Source: Flavobacterium sp.
GTDB lineage: Bacteria > Bacteroidota > Bacteroidia > Flavobacteriales > Flavobacteriaceae
Length of the DNA: 64,000 nt
Reading direction: 5' to 3'
Assembly: GCF_027531705.1 (NCBI RefSeq)
Contig: NZ_JAPZSP010000039.1
Span: forward strand, 51,696-115,695
Under the pieces are notes generated by a model. That model searched no databases and was not told the origin of the DNA. It was given only the letters and a program-made list of their open reading frames with translations. A program made the position numbers and the translations under genes. This document shows positions 1 through 9,200 of the stretch, piece after piece. Within the stretch, counting starts at the first letter, position 1; each line of letters starts with the position of its first letter.

Positions 1-1206
1 ATTTAGGAAAACAACGGCTCTGTTTTTGAAACCAATTAGTGAAAACAAATGCACAAACATCCAAACAAACCAAGCAAAAACTCCGTTGAAGTGATAATGT
101 GGTAAATCAACAACGGCTAGGTTTCTACCAATCGTTGCCATTGAACCTTTGTCATTGTATTCAAAAGGTTTTAATGTTTTTTTGTTTAGTAATTTGATTA
201 AATTTTCACCTAACAATGCGCCTTGTTGCATAGCAGGTTGCGCCATCATAGGATGACCTTGAGGAAAAGTTTCGCTTTCAATAGAAGCGATGTCTACTAT
301 TGCAAAAATATTGTCGTAACCAACAACTTGGTTGTATTGATTGACGCGAATTCTCTCGACTCTTTCTACCAATGATTTGGCATCTAATCCGTGTATCGCG
401 GCACCTTGTACACCTGCTGTCCAGATTACAGTTGCCGTTTCAAAAGTCAAATCGGAATTAGTAGTGATGGTTCTTCCGTCGTAATTAGTTACACGCACAT
501 TTTTCCAGATTTTGACACCTAGATTTAAAAGAAATTTTTCGGCTGCAGCTGATGATTTCTCAGACATTGTGTTCAGCACTCTATCGCCACTTTGTATCAA
601 GTTAATTCCCATTTTATCGATATCTAAATCGGGATAATCTTTTTGAAGAATGGCTCTTTTCATTTCGGCTAATGCACCAGCCAACTCTACTCCTGTTGGT
701 CCTGCTCCTACTAGCACAAAGTTGATTAAAGCATTTTTATCGGCTTCATCTTTGGTTAGAACGGCTTGCTCAAAGTTTTCGAGAATCAAACTACGAATAT
801 TCAATGATTGCGGAATGGTTTTCATTGACATTACATTGCGCTCGATTTCTTTATTACCGAAATAATTGGTTTTGGAACCCGTAGCAATAACCAGATAATC
901 GTAATGCAAATCGCCAATTTCGGCCATCACTTTTTGGTTCACGGTATCAATTTCTTTTACCGATGTTAGTCTGAAATAGAAATCGGGTGTGTTTTGAAAT
1001 ATTTTACGAATAGGATACGCAATCGAACCAGCTTCGAGTCCGCCAGTAGCAACTTGGTACAAAAGCGGTTGGAAATTATGGTAATTATGTTTGTCTAAAA
1101 GTACAACTTGTACGTTTTGATTTCTTAATTTTTTGGCCAGCGCTATACCTGCAAATCCGCCACCTATGATGACAATTCTGGGATTTGACGATTGTGGAAT
1201 ATTCAT
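1..1206 (-). CDS. ndh: NADH dehydrogenase, type II (NDH-2), 3' end cut by window
   Basis: FAD-dependent NADH:quinone oxidoreductase that feeds electrons from NADH to menaquinone at the inner face of the cytoplasmic membrane without pumping protons. Reading complement from ATG at 1206 gives 402 residues with no stop, so the C-terminus lies outside the window. Residues 11-20 hold the N-terminal FAD-binding Rossmann motif (RIVIIGGGFAG), followed by HNYHNFQPLLYQVATGGLE, a signature stretch of NDH-2. A second Rossmann motif for NADH (FVLVGAGPTGVELAG) lies near residue 170. The visible end (WFVWMFVHLFSLIGF) is the hydrophobic C-terminal membrane-association segment typical of this family. Usual length is about 430-450, so little is missing. 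It is single and faces the repeat-rich gap at 1207-1459. Confidence 0.92.
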   Translation of the reverse strand, partial: MNIPQSSNPRIVIIGGGFAGIALAKKLRNQNVQVVLLDKHNYHNFQPLLYQVATGGLEAGSIAYPIRKIFQNTPDFYFRLTSVKEIDTVNQKVMAEIGDLHYDYLVIATGSKTNYFGNKEIERNVMSMKTIPQSLNIRSLILENFEQAVLTKDEADKNALINFVLVGAGPTGVELAGALAEMKRAILQKDYPDLDIDKMGINLIQSGDRVLNTMSEKSSAAAEKFLLNLGVKIWKNVRVTNYDGRTITTNSDLTFETATVIWTAGVQGAAIHGLDAKSLVERVERIRVNQYNQVVGYDNIFAIVDIASIESETFPQGHPMMAQPAMQQGALLGENLIKLLNKKTLKPFEYNDKGSMATIGRNLAVVDLPHYHFNGVFAWFVWMFVHLFSLIGFKNRAVVFLN

Positions 1207-1241
1207 GTTTCTATTTTGTTTGTGACAAATTTACGAAGATT

Positions 1242-1347
1242 TTTAACCACGAAGACACAATAAAGGCACAATGTTTCCTAATATCAATTTCTCGCAAAGT
1301 CGCAAAGATTATTTTTTAACACAAAAGGCACAAAAGAAATCCTTAAG
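1242..1347. repeat. Dispersed short-repeat remnants (AACCACGAAGACACA / CGCAAAGTCGCAAAG type)
   Basis: AACCACGAAGACACAATAA, CTCGCAAAGTCGCAAAGAT and AACACAAAAGGCACAAAAG occur one after another. Related words (GCAAAGTTCGCAAAG) occur at 48327-48366. Such words are common between genes in Bacteroidota genomes. No gene is supported here; the short open frame over 1271-1456 runs through these repeats and a hairpin element. Confidence 0.5.
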
Positions 1348-1380
1348 ATTAAGATTATACCAAATGTTTACTGATATGCC

Positions 1381-1462
1381 TAGCCCAGATAGAAGTGAAA
1401 ATCCTTTTTATTTTTTCTTTAAAAATAAAAAGATTGTAACGTATAGCTGGAAATAGCTTCTA
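1381..1462 (-). ncRNA. Conserved intergenic hairpin element, copy 1 (Flavo-1-like)
   Basis: Read on the minus strand it starts with TAGAAGCTATTTCCAGC, has an A/T-rich 11-bp hairpin in the middle and ends with TCTGGGCTA. The first three bases are the TAG stop codon of the barrel gene at 1460-3208. Related copies at 22913-22995, 48391-48499 and 58401-58481 keep the flanks (AGCCC-GAT near one end, GCT-CTA at the other) but have different central hairpins. The match to the Flavo-1 RNA motif is my recollection of where that motif occurs, not a search result. Confidence 0.5.
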
Positions 1463-3208
1463 TAAATTGAACTTATAACTAGCACCTAACATGAACTGGA
1501 AGGATTGAACAGGATAATTTAACCATTTTTGATAACCTTGATTGGCAATATTGTTGAGTTTCAAGAAAGCTGTCAAACGATTGGTGTATTTGAAACCCAA
1601 GTGTGCATTGGCATCGAAATAGCTTTTTAGTGTAACGATATTAGGTACTAATGGATTATTTATTTTATCAATTGCATCTTTTCTATCGCCTACAAAAAAT
1701 ACGTTGGCACCTGCATACCATTTTGGAGTGATATTTACATCGAGATTAGCACCTAATTTTATACTTGGTAAATTCCATGCTTCTTCTTCATTTTTCATAT
1801 TGTAGTTGTTGAAAGTTCCGTTTACACCAATTGAGAAATTTTTGGTAAAATCGGCTTTTAACTCACCAAAAAAACTGATGGTTTTCATATCATCATAAGT
1901 CACATCAAACGAGTTTCCGTATTGGTAATTTTGTTGTTCAACAATAGTATCATCATAATAATTGCTTACAAAAAATGCTTTACTTTTTTCGCTCACTACA
2001 GAACCGCGAACGTTGTAACTTAAATTGTTAGAGACTTTTCCTTTTAAACCTCCAAAAACGTCAAATTGTTTGTCGGTTGGCGCAACCAATAATGTTGGTG
2101 AAACAAATTGGTTTTCATTTACAAAATCACGATAAGTGTTTTGTTGCAAAGTTCCTTCTGCTCCAGCGTAAAAAATCATGATATTTTCGACCAAAGCGAT
2201 AGAAGCGTTGATTTGTGGATAAACGAAAAATTTATTTTTCTTGTTTTCATTGTCAATACTATAAAAAGCAGCTGCACCAAGGTTGAACGACCAGTCATTT
2301 CGGCTCATGGCAATACTTGGATGGATTCCGAGATTGGTGTAACCGTAATTTATTGAAGTTAAATCGGAGTAGTCTTTTTTGAAACTTCCACCAAGATAAT
2401 CGACTATTAATTTGGTTTTGATAGTAGTTCCTGCGGCATCAAACTCGAAAGTTGGTTTTACCAAAAATCTATTTTCTGACGATTTGAATTTATCTGAAAA
2501 ATGATTGAATTTTACGCTCACATCATTGAACATGCTATTAGTAAAATTGATGTTTCCACCAGCTGAAATATTACTGAAAGAATTGGCTTCGTTGATGGTA
2601 TTTATCACTTTAGCTTTTTCGTCTTCGGTAAACAAGTTACCAAAATCAGATGGCAAACCATACCAGAAATTGTTTTTTAGTTCATAACCCAAATCGGCTG
2701 TCCAAGAATAAGCTTGCTTTTTGCTTCCATAAGTCAAATCGAAAGAAGTTGTACTGAATTTATCATCTAAAACTAAATCTTTGATGCCGCCTTGAGACGA
2801 AAAATGTTTGAACATTCCGCCAAAATAATCAGTATCGCCAATGTTTTTGGTTACATACAATTCGCCCAAAGCGTTGATGTAATTTCCGAGTCCAAGTGTT
2901 GCGTAACTGTTGAATAATTCTTCTTGTGCTTCTTTGTCAACCCCAGCTGCTTTTCCTTTGGCTGGTGCAAAAGTTGATGCTACTGGAAAGGAGAAAATAG
3001 AATATTTAATTTCCTCTTTTTTGCTGGTTTCCTCATCGTTTAGACTTGGCGTTTCTTTTACTTTGAAAGCATCAGAAATCGTTGGTGTGTATGGCTTTAC
3101 AACATTTACAACTTCTGTTCCAATGTTTTCGTCTTTCTTTTGAGAGAAAGCGAATTGTGTTGCAAGAAATACTAAACTAAATGCTATATATTGAATTTTG
3201 AATTTCAT
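1460..3208 (-). CDS. Outer-membrane beta-barrel protein (TonB-receptor-like, no plug)
   Basis: 582 residues with a signal peptide (residues 1-22, ending FAFSQ) and a long series of alternating-residue, aromatic-rich strands characteristic of an outer-membrane beta-barrel; the last strand ends FQFMLGASYKFNL. Close relatives in Flavobacteriaceae are usually named TonB-dependent receptor, but no plug domain or TonB box is seen: the N-terminus (residues 25-100) is a short charged periplasmic segment (NIGTEVVNVVKPYTPTISDAF). It lies 21 bp downstream of the 1004-residue TPR gene on the same strand, so the two are probably co-transcribed and may form one envelope complex: periplasmic TPR scaffold plus barrel. 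Substrate unknown. Confidence 0.75.
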   Translation of the reverse strand: MKFKIQYIAFSLVFLATQFAFSQKKDENIGTEVVNVVKPYTPTISDAFKVKETPSLNDEETSKKEEIKYSIFSFPVASTFAPAKGKAAGVDKEAQEELFNSYATLGLGNYINALGELYVTKNIGDTDYFGGMFKHFSSQGGIKDLVLDDKFSTTSFDLTYGSKKQAYSWTADLGYELKNNFWYGLPSDFGNLFTEDEKAKVINTINEANSFSNISAGGNINFTNSMFNDVSVKFNHFSDKFKSSENRFLVKPTFEFDAAGTTIKTKLIVDYLGGSFKKDYSDLTSINYGYTNLGIHPSIAMSRNDWSFNLGAAAFYSIDNENKKNKFFVYPQINASIALVENIMIFYAGAEGTLQQNTYRDFVNENQFVSPTLLVAPTDKQFDVFGGLKGKVSNNLSYNVRGSVVSEKSKAFFVSNYYDDTIVEQQNYQYGNSFDVTYDDMKTISFFGELKADFTKNFSIGVNGTFNNYNMKNEEEAWNLPSIKLGANLDVNITPKWYAGANVFFVGDRKDAIDKINNPLVPNIVTLKSYFDANAHLGFKYTNRLTAFLKLNNIANQGYQKWLNYPVQSFQFMLGASYKFNL

Positions 3209-3229
3209 TTTTTTACTTTTTACTATGAA

Positions 3230-6200
3230 TTAATTACCAATTGAGGAATTTGTCTTAGATTCTAACGCTTTAATTGTGTTCAATTCTTTTTGGGCTTCTT
3301 CTACAACATCGGTGTAATTAGCGAAATTTTTGATTACACTTTCTAGAATATAAGTCGCTTGAAAACTATCTTTTAATCCGTAGAAGTTTTTGGCCATTAC
3401 CACCAAACCTTTGGCACCAAAATATTTGTAACCTGAATATTCTTTGGCTATTTTTTGAACCACTTTATTAGATTCTTCAAATTTTGAATCTTTATTTTTG
3501 AAATAAGCATCATAATACAACGCTTCAGCAGCTAATTCACCTTTTGCAATAGTTTGTAATTTGGCATAAGCAATTCTGGCTTTAGCTTCATCATTTGATT
3601 TTATAGCAGAACGAGCCACGATAATTTGTGCATCAGACTTCACTTTATCATCTACTTTTGGATTGGCTAAAACTTTTTCGGCATAAATTACAGCATTTGG
3701 ATAATCTTTGCTTTCATAATATGTCTTCATCAAATTAGATTGTGCAAAAGTTACGTTTTGAGGAAAATCGGCTTCGGTTTCTAAACGTTTTAAAACTATA
3801 ATTGCTTTTGTTGCATCTTCTTTTTTCAAGTAAATTTCACATAGTCTTGCCAATGCTTGTTCGGTAAACTCATTTCGCGATTTAGAAATTACGTATTCAT
3901 AATTCGGAATTGAATTGTTGGCCAAATCATCCGCATAATAGGATTGAGCCAAATAGAAATTAGCTTTCAAAGCGTGATTTCCGTTTGGAAATTTTGCTAA
4001 ATAATTACTCAACGAAGAAATAGCTTGTTTTACATTATTTTGCAAATATTGTTTTTCGGCACCTTCATAGGTGTCATTATCCAATTCAGCATCAGAAACT
4101 TGAATATATCCTAACGTTTTTACCCAATCACCGTATTCAGAAACTTTTCCGTTGTCAACATAAATTAATCTTGCGGTGGCAACAGCTTCTAATGCTTCAG
4201 GAGAATTTGGATATTCGGCAGCGATTTTTTTGAATTTTGCGATTGCTAAATCATCCTTTTCAGCATTGTAATAAATTAAACCTTGACGTAACATTGCTTT
4301 TGATGTAAACGAACCTTTTTTGAATTCAGCGATTAACTGATCGTAGGTTTTGATTGCCAAATCGGTTTTATTTTCAGTTACATACGTATTTCCTAATTCA
4401 AACAACGCATCATCACGATATTGCGATTTCGGATAAACTTGTAAAAACGAATTGAAATCTTGAATTTTTCTATCATTTTTTGTCACAAATCCGTAACTGA
4501 TAGCTTTTTGGAAAGCAGCATAATCGGCGTCAATTCCTTTCATTTCCATCGATTTGTTGTAAGCTTCCATGGCAGGCCAATATTTTGCTGTTACAAATCG
4601 GCTGTCGCCTAATCTTAAATACGCATCATTCAAACGAACTTTATCGTCTTTAACAGCTTCAACATAGGCTTGAAATGAATTTCCAGCTTGCTCATATTCT
4701 TTTAATTTGAAATATGCATATCCAATATTATAGTTGATATTTTTATATTCTGGCGTTGTTTTGGCTTCAGGAAATCCTGCAAATTGTTTGAAACTCAATA
4801 AAGCATCGTTGAAATTATCCAAACCATATTCTGTTTCAGCTTTCCAAAAAGTTGCTCTCGCTGTGAACTTGGCATCGCTTTGTTCCGCAATAGATTTTTT
4901 GAACATCGTTAATGCTTGTTGGTAATCGCCATCCGTATATAATTCGATTCCGCGATAGAAAGTTACTTTTTGGTAGGCTAATTTGTTTCCGAATGATTTA
5001 TTTTTTTCTAATAAGCTCAAAGCTTCTTTGTAATTTTTAGAAGTTATGTACGAATTGATAAGCAAGGTTTGAAGTTCCGTTTTGTTAGGCGAATTTGGAT
5101 ATTTAGTCATAAACGAATTCAAAACATCGGGTACACTTTGGTAAGAATTTCCAATTTCGTAACTCAATTTGGCATAATTCAAATAAGCATCTTCTTGGAT
5201 TTTCAAATCAAATTCCATTTCAGAAGCATTTTTGAAAGCGTTTAAGGCTTCTTGTTTTTTATTGATTTTCATGTAGCTTTCACCCAAGTGATAGTAAGCA
5301 TTTTGAGCAACGGCATCTTTTCCGCCAATGATTTTATTGAATTGCGCAATGGCACTGTTGTAATCTTCTTGTTTGTAATAAGCGTAACCAATTTGGTAGT
5401 AATCTGTATTACTCCATTTCCCTTTGGTTCCACGGTATTCTCTTAGAAACGGAATGGCTTTGTCGTATTGTTTCAAATTGAAATAACTTTCACCTATAAT
5501 TTTGTTCAATTCCGATTTTTCTGCCGCAGTTGATTTTGCCATGGCGGTTTGCCCCAACTCGATAGCTTTTTGAAAATTACCCGATTTGAAACTCATATCA
5601 GCCTGAAAATAGGATAATTTTTCTTTGTATTTTTCTTCGCCCGCTACTTCATTAAAAAACTCGTTGGCTTTTTTATAATCGTCGCCTTCATACGCCATAA
5701 AACCTAGATAATATTTAGCTTGTGAACCATATTCTTTAGATTTTATAACTTTATTGAAATAAGGCGTTGCTTCTTTCTTTTTATTAGCAGAAAAATAGCA
5801 ATAACCTCTTTGAAAGTTGTATTTTTCAAGTTCTTCGTAGCTTAAAGAATTGACATCTACTCGTTCTGACCAAGCAAGCGATTGCGGATAATTTCCTTGT
5901 TCAAAATAAAACTGAGAAACTTCGGTATACGCTTGATTTTGTTTTGGACTTGTTGGATATTCAGCAATGAAGCGTTCCATCATTTGGTCGGCGTTTGCTT
6001 GTCCTAAATGAATAGCACAATTAGCACTATAATAAGCACAATCAGCCTGAATATCAGCATTGTCATTATTTGCTTTTACTTTATCAAAAATAATTTGTGC
6101 CGATTGGTATTGGTTATTTTTATACAGATTTACAGCTCTTTGAAAATCTTCTAAATCATTAGAATAGATAGCCGACTTTTGCGAAAAAGTGGTGCTACTT

Positions 6201-6244
6201 GTTATAAAAATCAAGAGAAATAATAGTCTTTTTATTTGTTTCAT
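3230..6244 (-). CDS. Large periplasmic TPR-repeat protein
   Basis: 1004 residues; signal peptide at residues 1-22 (ends STTFSQ), then tetratricopeptide repeats over essentially the whole length. Typical repeat cores such as YYQIGYAYYKQEDYNSAIAQ and AYYHLGESYMKINKKQEALN recur about every 34-36 residues. TPR superhelices act as protein-protein scaffolds; with a signal peptide this one should be periplasmic or outer-membrane associated. It is first in a two-gene unit with the barrel protein at 1460-3208 (21-bp gap), suggesting a joint role in envelope assembly or transport, by inference only. The divergent gap to 6530 holds two overlapping hairpins. No frameshift seen. Confidence 0.8.
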   Translation of the reverse strand: MKQIKRLLFLLIFITSSTTFSQKSAIYSNDLEDFQRAVNLYKNNQYQSAQIIFDKVKANNDNADIQADCAYYSANCAIHLGQANADQMMERFIAEYPTSPKQNQAYTEVSQFYFEQGNYPQSLAWSERVDVNSLSYEELEKYNFQRGYCYFSANKKKEATPYFNKVIKSKEYGSQAKYYLGFMAYEGDDYKKANEFFNEVAGEEKYKEKLSYFQADMSFKSGNFQKAIELGQTAMAKSTAAEKSELNKIIGESYFNLKQYDKAIPFLREYRGTKGKWSNTDYYQIGYAYYKQEDYNSAIAQFNKIIGGKDAVAQNAYYHLGESYMKINKKQEALNAFKNASEMEFDLKIQEDAYLNYAKLSYEIGNSYQSVPDVLNSFMTKYPNSPNKTELQTLLINSYITSKNYKEALSLLEKNKSFGNKLAYQKVTFYRGIELYTDGDYQQALTMFKKSIAEQSDAKFTARATFWKAETEYGLDNFNDALLSFKQFAGFPEAKTTPEYKNINYNIGYAYFKLKEYEQAGNSFQAYVEAVKDDKVRLNDAYLRLGDSRFVTAKYWPAMEAYNKSMEMKGIDADYAAFQKAISYGFVTKNDRKIQDFNSFLQVYPKSQYRDDALFELGNTYVTENKTDLAIKTYDQLIAEFKKGSFTSKAMLRQGLIYYNAEKDDLAIAKFKKIAAEYPNSPEALEAVATARLIYVDNGKVSEYGDWVKTLGYIQVSDAELDNDTYEGAEKQYLQNNVKQAISSLSNYLAKFPNGNHALKANFYLAQSYYADDLANNSIPNYEYVISKSRNEFTEQALARLCEIYLKKEDATKAIIVLKRLETEADFPQNVTFAQSNLMKTYYESKDYPNAVIYAEKVLANPKVDDKVKSDAQIIVARSAIKSNDEAKARIAYAKLQTIAKGELAAEALYYDAYFKNKDSKFEESNKVVQKIAKEYSGYKYFGAKGLVVMAKNFYGLKDSFQATYILESVIKNFANYTDVVEEAQKELNTIKALESKTNSSIGN

Positions 6245-6278
6245 ATATGGATAATATTTGTTTTTTAAAGGAATATGG

Positions 6279-6331
6279 AATATCCATGACAGAATCTACA
6301 TAAATGTTTTCGTCAGCAAAACATGGATATT
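6279..6331. other. Two mutually exclusive hairpins in divergent intergenic region
   Basis: Arms AATATCCATG (6279-6288) and CATGGATATT (6322-6331) form a perfect 10-bp stem. A second stem, ATGTTTT (6304-6310) with AAAACAT (6318-6324), shares bases 6322-6324 with it, so only one can form. They sit 35-90 bases upstream of the TPR gene start on the minus strand. They could be a leader structure or an operator. Confidence 0.35.
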
Positions 6332-6476
6332 TCATTGCCTTACTTGTTTACTGTCAAATGTATTGATTTCTATAACCTATAACGGAGTAAGCTTGGTATT
6401 TATTATAAACATTCTTTTTAACAATTGTTTTGTTGTGAATGATAGACATTGAATTTTTATTAAAACAGTAAAATAA

Positions 6477-6508
6477 TTTTGAATACCAGCGTTATCTTAT
6501 TACTTTTA
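6477..6508 (+). promoter_or_regulatory. Bacteroidota-type promoter for the FtsE-like gene
   Basis: TTTTG at 6477-6481, then 19 bases, then TACTTTTA at 6501-6508, close to the Bacteroidota consensus (TTTG, 19-21 bp, TANNTTTG; last base differs). The start codon follows at 6530. Confidence 0.55.
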
Positions 6509-6529
6509 CAACATTAAATAATTCAAATT

Positions 6530-7213
6530 ATGTCAGAAACTGTTTTATCATTAAAAAATGCAACGATTTACCAAGAAAACAATCCGATTTTGTCGGATAT
6601 TACACTTGATGTTAAGCATGGTGATTTTATATATATTATTGGAAAAACAGGTTCAGGAAAAAGTAGTTTGATGAAAACTTTTTATGCCGATTTACCTTTA
6701 ACAGAAGGCGAAGGCGAAATTGTTGAATACAATTTGGTTGGTTTAAAAGAAAATGACATTCCGTATTTGAGACGAAAAGTTGGGATTGTTTTTCAGGATT
6801 TTCAACTTTTACCCGATAGAAGTGTGAAAGAAAATATGCTTTTTGTATTAAAAGCTACTGGCTGGACAGACAAAACTGAAATGGATGAAAAAATTGATGA
6901 AGTTTTGGCTAAAGTCGATTTGAAATCAATTGCCTCCAAAATGCCGCATCAACTTTCTGGTGGTGAGCAACAACGAGTAGCCATTGCAAGAGCTTTACTG
7001 AATGACCCAGAACTTATTTTGGCAGACGAACCAACTGGAAACCTTGATCCACAAACAAGCGTTGAAGTTATGGAAGTATTGCGAAAAATCAATGCTAATG
7101 GCAAAACGGTTATTATGGCAACGCACGATTATGCTTTGTTGATGAAGTTTCCATCCAAAACGTTGAAATGTGAAAACGGGCAACTTTTTGAAGTGGTTCA
7201 AAGAACGGTTTAA
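6530..7213 (+). CDS. ftsE: FtsE-type ABC transporter ATP-binding protein
   Basis: 227 residues, one ABC ATPase domain: Walker A GKTGSGKSS at 38-46, Q-loop Gln89, signature LSGGEQQ at 142-148, Walker B LILADEP at 162-168 and switch His199. Small size and sequence resemble FtsE, which pairs with the membrane protein FtsX to control cell-wall hydrolases during division; Bacteroidota usually keep ftsX elsewhere in the genome, as here. A MacB/LolD-type ATPase is the main alternative. A good promoter lies upstream. The stop codon overlaps the next gene's start (TAATG at 7211-7215), so the glycosyltransferase downstream is translationally coupled, which is an unusual neighbour for a division gene. 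Confidence 0.8.
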   Translation: MSETVLSLKNATIYQENNPILSDITLDVKHGDFIYIIGKTGSGKSSLMKTFYADLPLTEGEGEIVEYNLVGLKENDIPYLRRKVGIVFQDFQLLPDRSVKENMLFVLKATGWTDKTEMDEKIDEVLAKVDLKSIASKMPHQLSGGEQQRVAIARALLNDPELILADEPTGNLDPQTSVEVMEVLRKINANGKTVIMATHDYALLMKFPSKTLKCENGQLFEVVQRTV

Positions 7214-8100
7214 TGCTTTCTATACTCATTCCGACATACAACTATAATGTATATCCATTAGTTTTGGAATTGCATAAACAATGTTTGGAATGCCAAATTG
7301 AGTTCGAGATATTGGTTCAGGATGATGCTTCAAAATCGGAGTTGAATCTTGAAAATGAAAAGATAAATTTAGTTTCAAACTGCCATTTTTTTTGTGCTGA
7401 AACTAATTTAGGAAGAGGCGAAAACAGAAATAGTTTAGCCAATAGAGCACATCATAATTGGTTTCTTTTTTTAGATTGTGATACTTTTCCAACTGATTCA
7501 AATTTTATAAAAAATTATATTGAGGTAATTGTACAATGTAAACCCAATGTAATTTATGGTGGTTTAGCCTACAAAAATGAAAAACCCAAAAAAGAGGAAA
7601 TATTACGATGGGTTTATGGAAAAAAAAGAGAAGCAAAATCGATTGAAGAAAGAAAACGAAACCCAAGCTTTGCTTTGACATCAAATCTTGCCATTTTAAG
7701 TGAAGTATTTTGCGAAATTAAATTTGATAGTAGTATAAAAAATTACGGTTATGAAGATTTAATTTTTATATCAGAATTAGAAAAAAATAACATACAAATT
7801 GAACAAATTGATAATTGTGTTTATCATCTAAATTTAGAAAACTCTGAACATTTTCTTGAAAAAACTGAAATTGCATTACGAACTTTACACACAATTTCAA
7901 AAAATGATTTGTACAAAACTGAAACTCAAGTAACAAAATATTATAGTCAAATTAAACGATATAAAATTGATTTGTTTCTTTTATTCATCTTTAGAAAATT
8001 TAAAAGAGTATTGAAGAAAAATTTACTTTCAAATAATCCATCTTTGTTTGTTTTTGATTTATATAAATTGGGGTTTTTCACCGAAATTAGTAATTATTAA
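7213..8100 (+). CDS. Glycosyltransferase family 2
   Basis: 295 residues; GT-A fold nucleotide-sugar transferase. The N-terminus ILIPTYNYN is the usual GT2 opening, VQDDAS (35-40) is the nucleotide-binding acidic motif and FLDCDTFP (87-93) holds the DxD metal motif. It starts inside the stop codon of the FtsE-like gene (TAATG), so it is expressed from that promoter. Its 3' end overlaps the convergent glycosyltransferase gene by 4 bp. It probably belongs to the polysaccharide locus that follows; acceptor and sugar cannot be told. Confidence 0.85.
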   Translation: MLSILIPTYNYNVYPLVLELHKQCLECQIEFEILVQDDASKSELNLENEKINLVSNCHFFCAETNLGRGENRNSLANRAHHNWFLFLDCDTFPTDSNFIKNYIEVIVQCKPNVIYGGLAYKNEKPKKEEILRWVYGKKREAKSIEERKRNPSFALTSNLAILSEVFCEIKFDSSIKNYGYEDLIFISELEKNNIQIEQIDNCVYHLNLENSEHFLEKTEIALRTLHTISKNDLYKTETQVTKYYSQIKRYKIDLFLLFIFRKFKRVLKKNLLSNNPSLFVFDLYKLGFFTEISNY

Positions 8101-9200
8101 ACTTTACTTTTAGTTACTTCTTGAATTAACTTCTCCCATTTTTCGATAATTTTTTCCTTTTCATATTCAAAAATTTTTGTTCTTCCCGATTTTCCCATTT
8201 GAACTCTAAGATTTTTATCTTGCATTAAAAGAAGAAGTTTTTTTGCAAACTCATTTTTATCGCCATCGGGAATTAAAAATCCATTTTCAGAATCTATAAT
8301 CATTGACTTTGGGCCAATTGGACAATTATATGATATTAGAGGTAATCCACAAGACTGCGCTTCTAATAAAACATTTGGAAATCCTTCTGAACGTGAAGGC
8401 ATTAGATAAATTGAAGCATTCAAATATTCTTGTATTATATCATTTGTTGGTGGCAGAATTTCGATAGAGTGTGCAATATCATTTCTTATTGCATGTTCAA
8501 TCAAGGCTTCTCTATTTTCTGAGACTCCAATAATTTTCAACTTCCATTCTTTATTTTCTTTTTGAACAAGTTGCCATATATCCAATAACCTATCCAATCC
8601 TTTTTCATAAGAATTTCTGGCAACACAAATAGCAATTTTCTCATCTAAACTTGTAACTGTTTGCGTTATATTTTCAATAGGATTGGGGATTATGAATGTC
8701 TTTTTTTTTATTCCCCATTCCTCCTGACTTTCTTTGGAAAGAAAAACTATATAATTATAAAATTTCACAAATTTTCTACGATAAAAATATTTTAGATTGT
8801 GAAATAATTGGTTTATTCTATTGGGAGCTATCGATGTTATTTCGTTGTAAAGTGATCCTCGTACTTCAAAAACCAGCTGGCATTTGTGAGTTACCAAAAA
8901 AGGTATTAAGTAAGCTTTTAAACCATTATCGCTCACAAAAATTAGATCAGGTTTTACTGTATTAACTATATTATTTAATGCTTTGTGGTAACGATATAAA
9001 AAAGAAATTTTATTTCCATATAATACCATGTCAAAAAATTGGATGGAAGCATTGTACTTATAGGGAGCATTTTGCCAACCATTATTTTGTGTAGCTATAT
9101 AAACCTGATGATTTTGGGCTAGTGCACTAGCTTTTACGGAAAGAATTTTGGCCACACCACCATAATCATTAGCTTTTGGAGTTATATAAAGAATTTTCAT
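8097..9200 (-). CDS. Glycosyltransferase family 4
   Basis: 367 residues, GT-B fold. The N-terminal domain opens MKILYITPKANDYGGVAKIL with the GG loop of GT4 enzymes; the C-terminal domain carries the E-x7-E motif EGFPNVLLE (272-280) that contacts the donor sugar-nucleotide, and is followed by SCGLPLISYNCPIGP. Predicted cytoplasmic, transferring a sugar to a growing lipid-linked oligosaccharide. The start overlaps the end of the fdtA-like gene by 4 bp; the three genes 9589-10707, 9197-9589 and 8097-9200 form one minus-strand unit. Confidence 0.88.
   Translation of the reverse strand: MKILYITPKANDYGGVAKILSVKASALAQNHQVYIATQNNGWQNAPYKYNASIQFFDMVLYGNKISFLYRYHKALNNIVNTVKPDLIFVSDNGLKAYLIPFLVTHKCQLVFEVRGSLYNEITSIAPNRINQLFHNLKYFYRRKFVKFYNYIVFLSKESQEEWGIKKKTFIIPNPIENITQTVTSLDEKIAICVARNSYEKGLDRLLDIWQLVQKENKEWKLKIIGVSENREALIEHAIRNDIAHSIEILPPTNDIIQEYLNASIYLMPSRSEGFPNVLLEAQSCGLPLISYNCPIGPKSMIIDSENGFLIPDGDKNEFAKKLLLLMQDKNLRVQMGKSGRTKIFEYEKEKIIEKWEKLIQEVTKSKV

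Noticed and set aside
1271..1456. 61-residue protein
   Set aside because: It covers dispersed repeats and the hairpin element at 1381-1462; no family resemblance.
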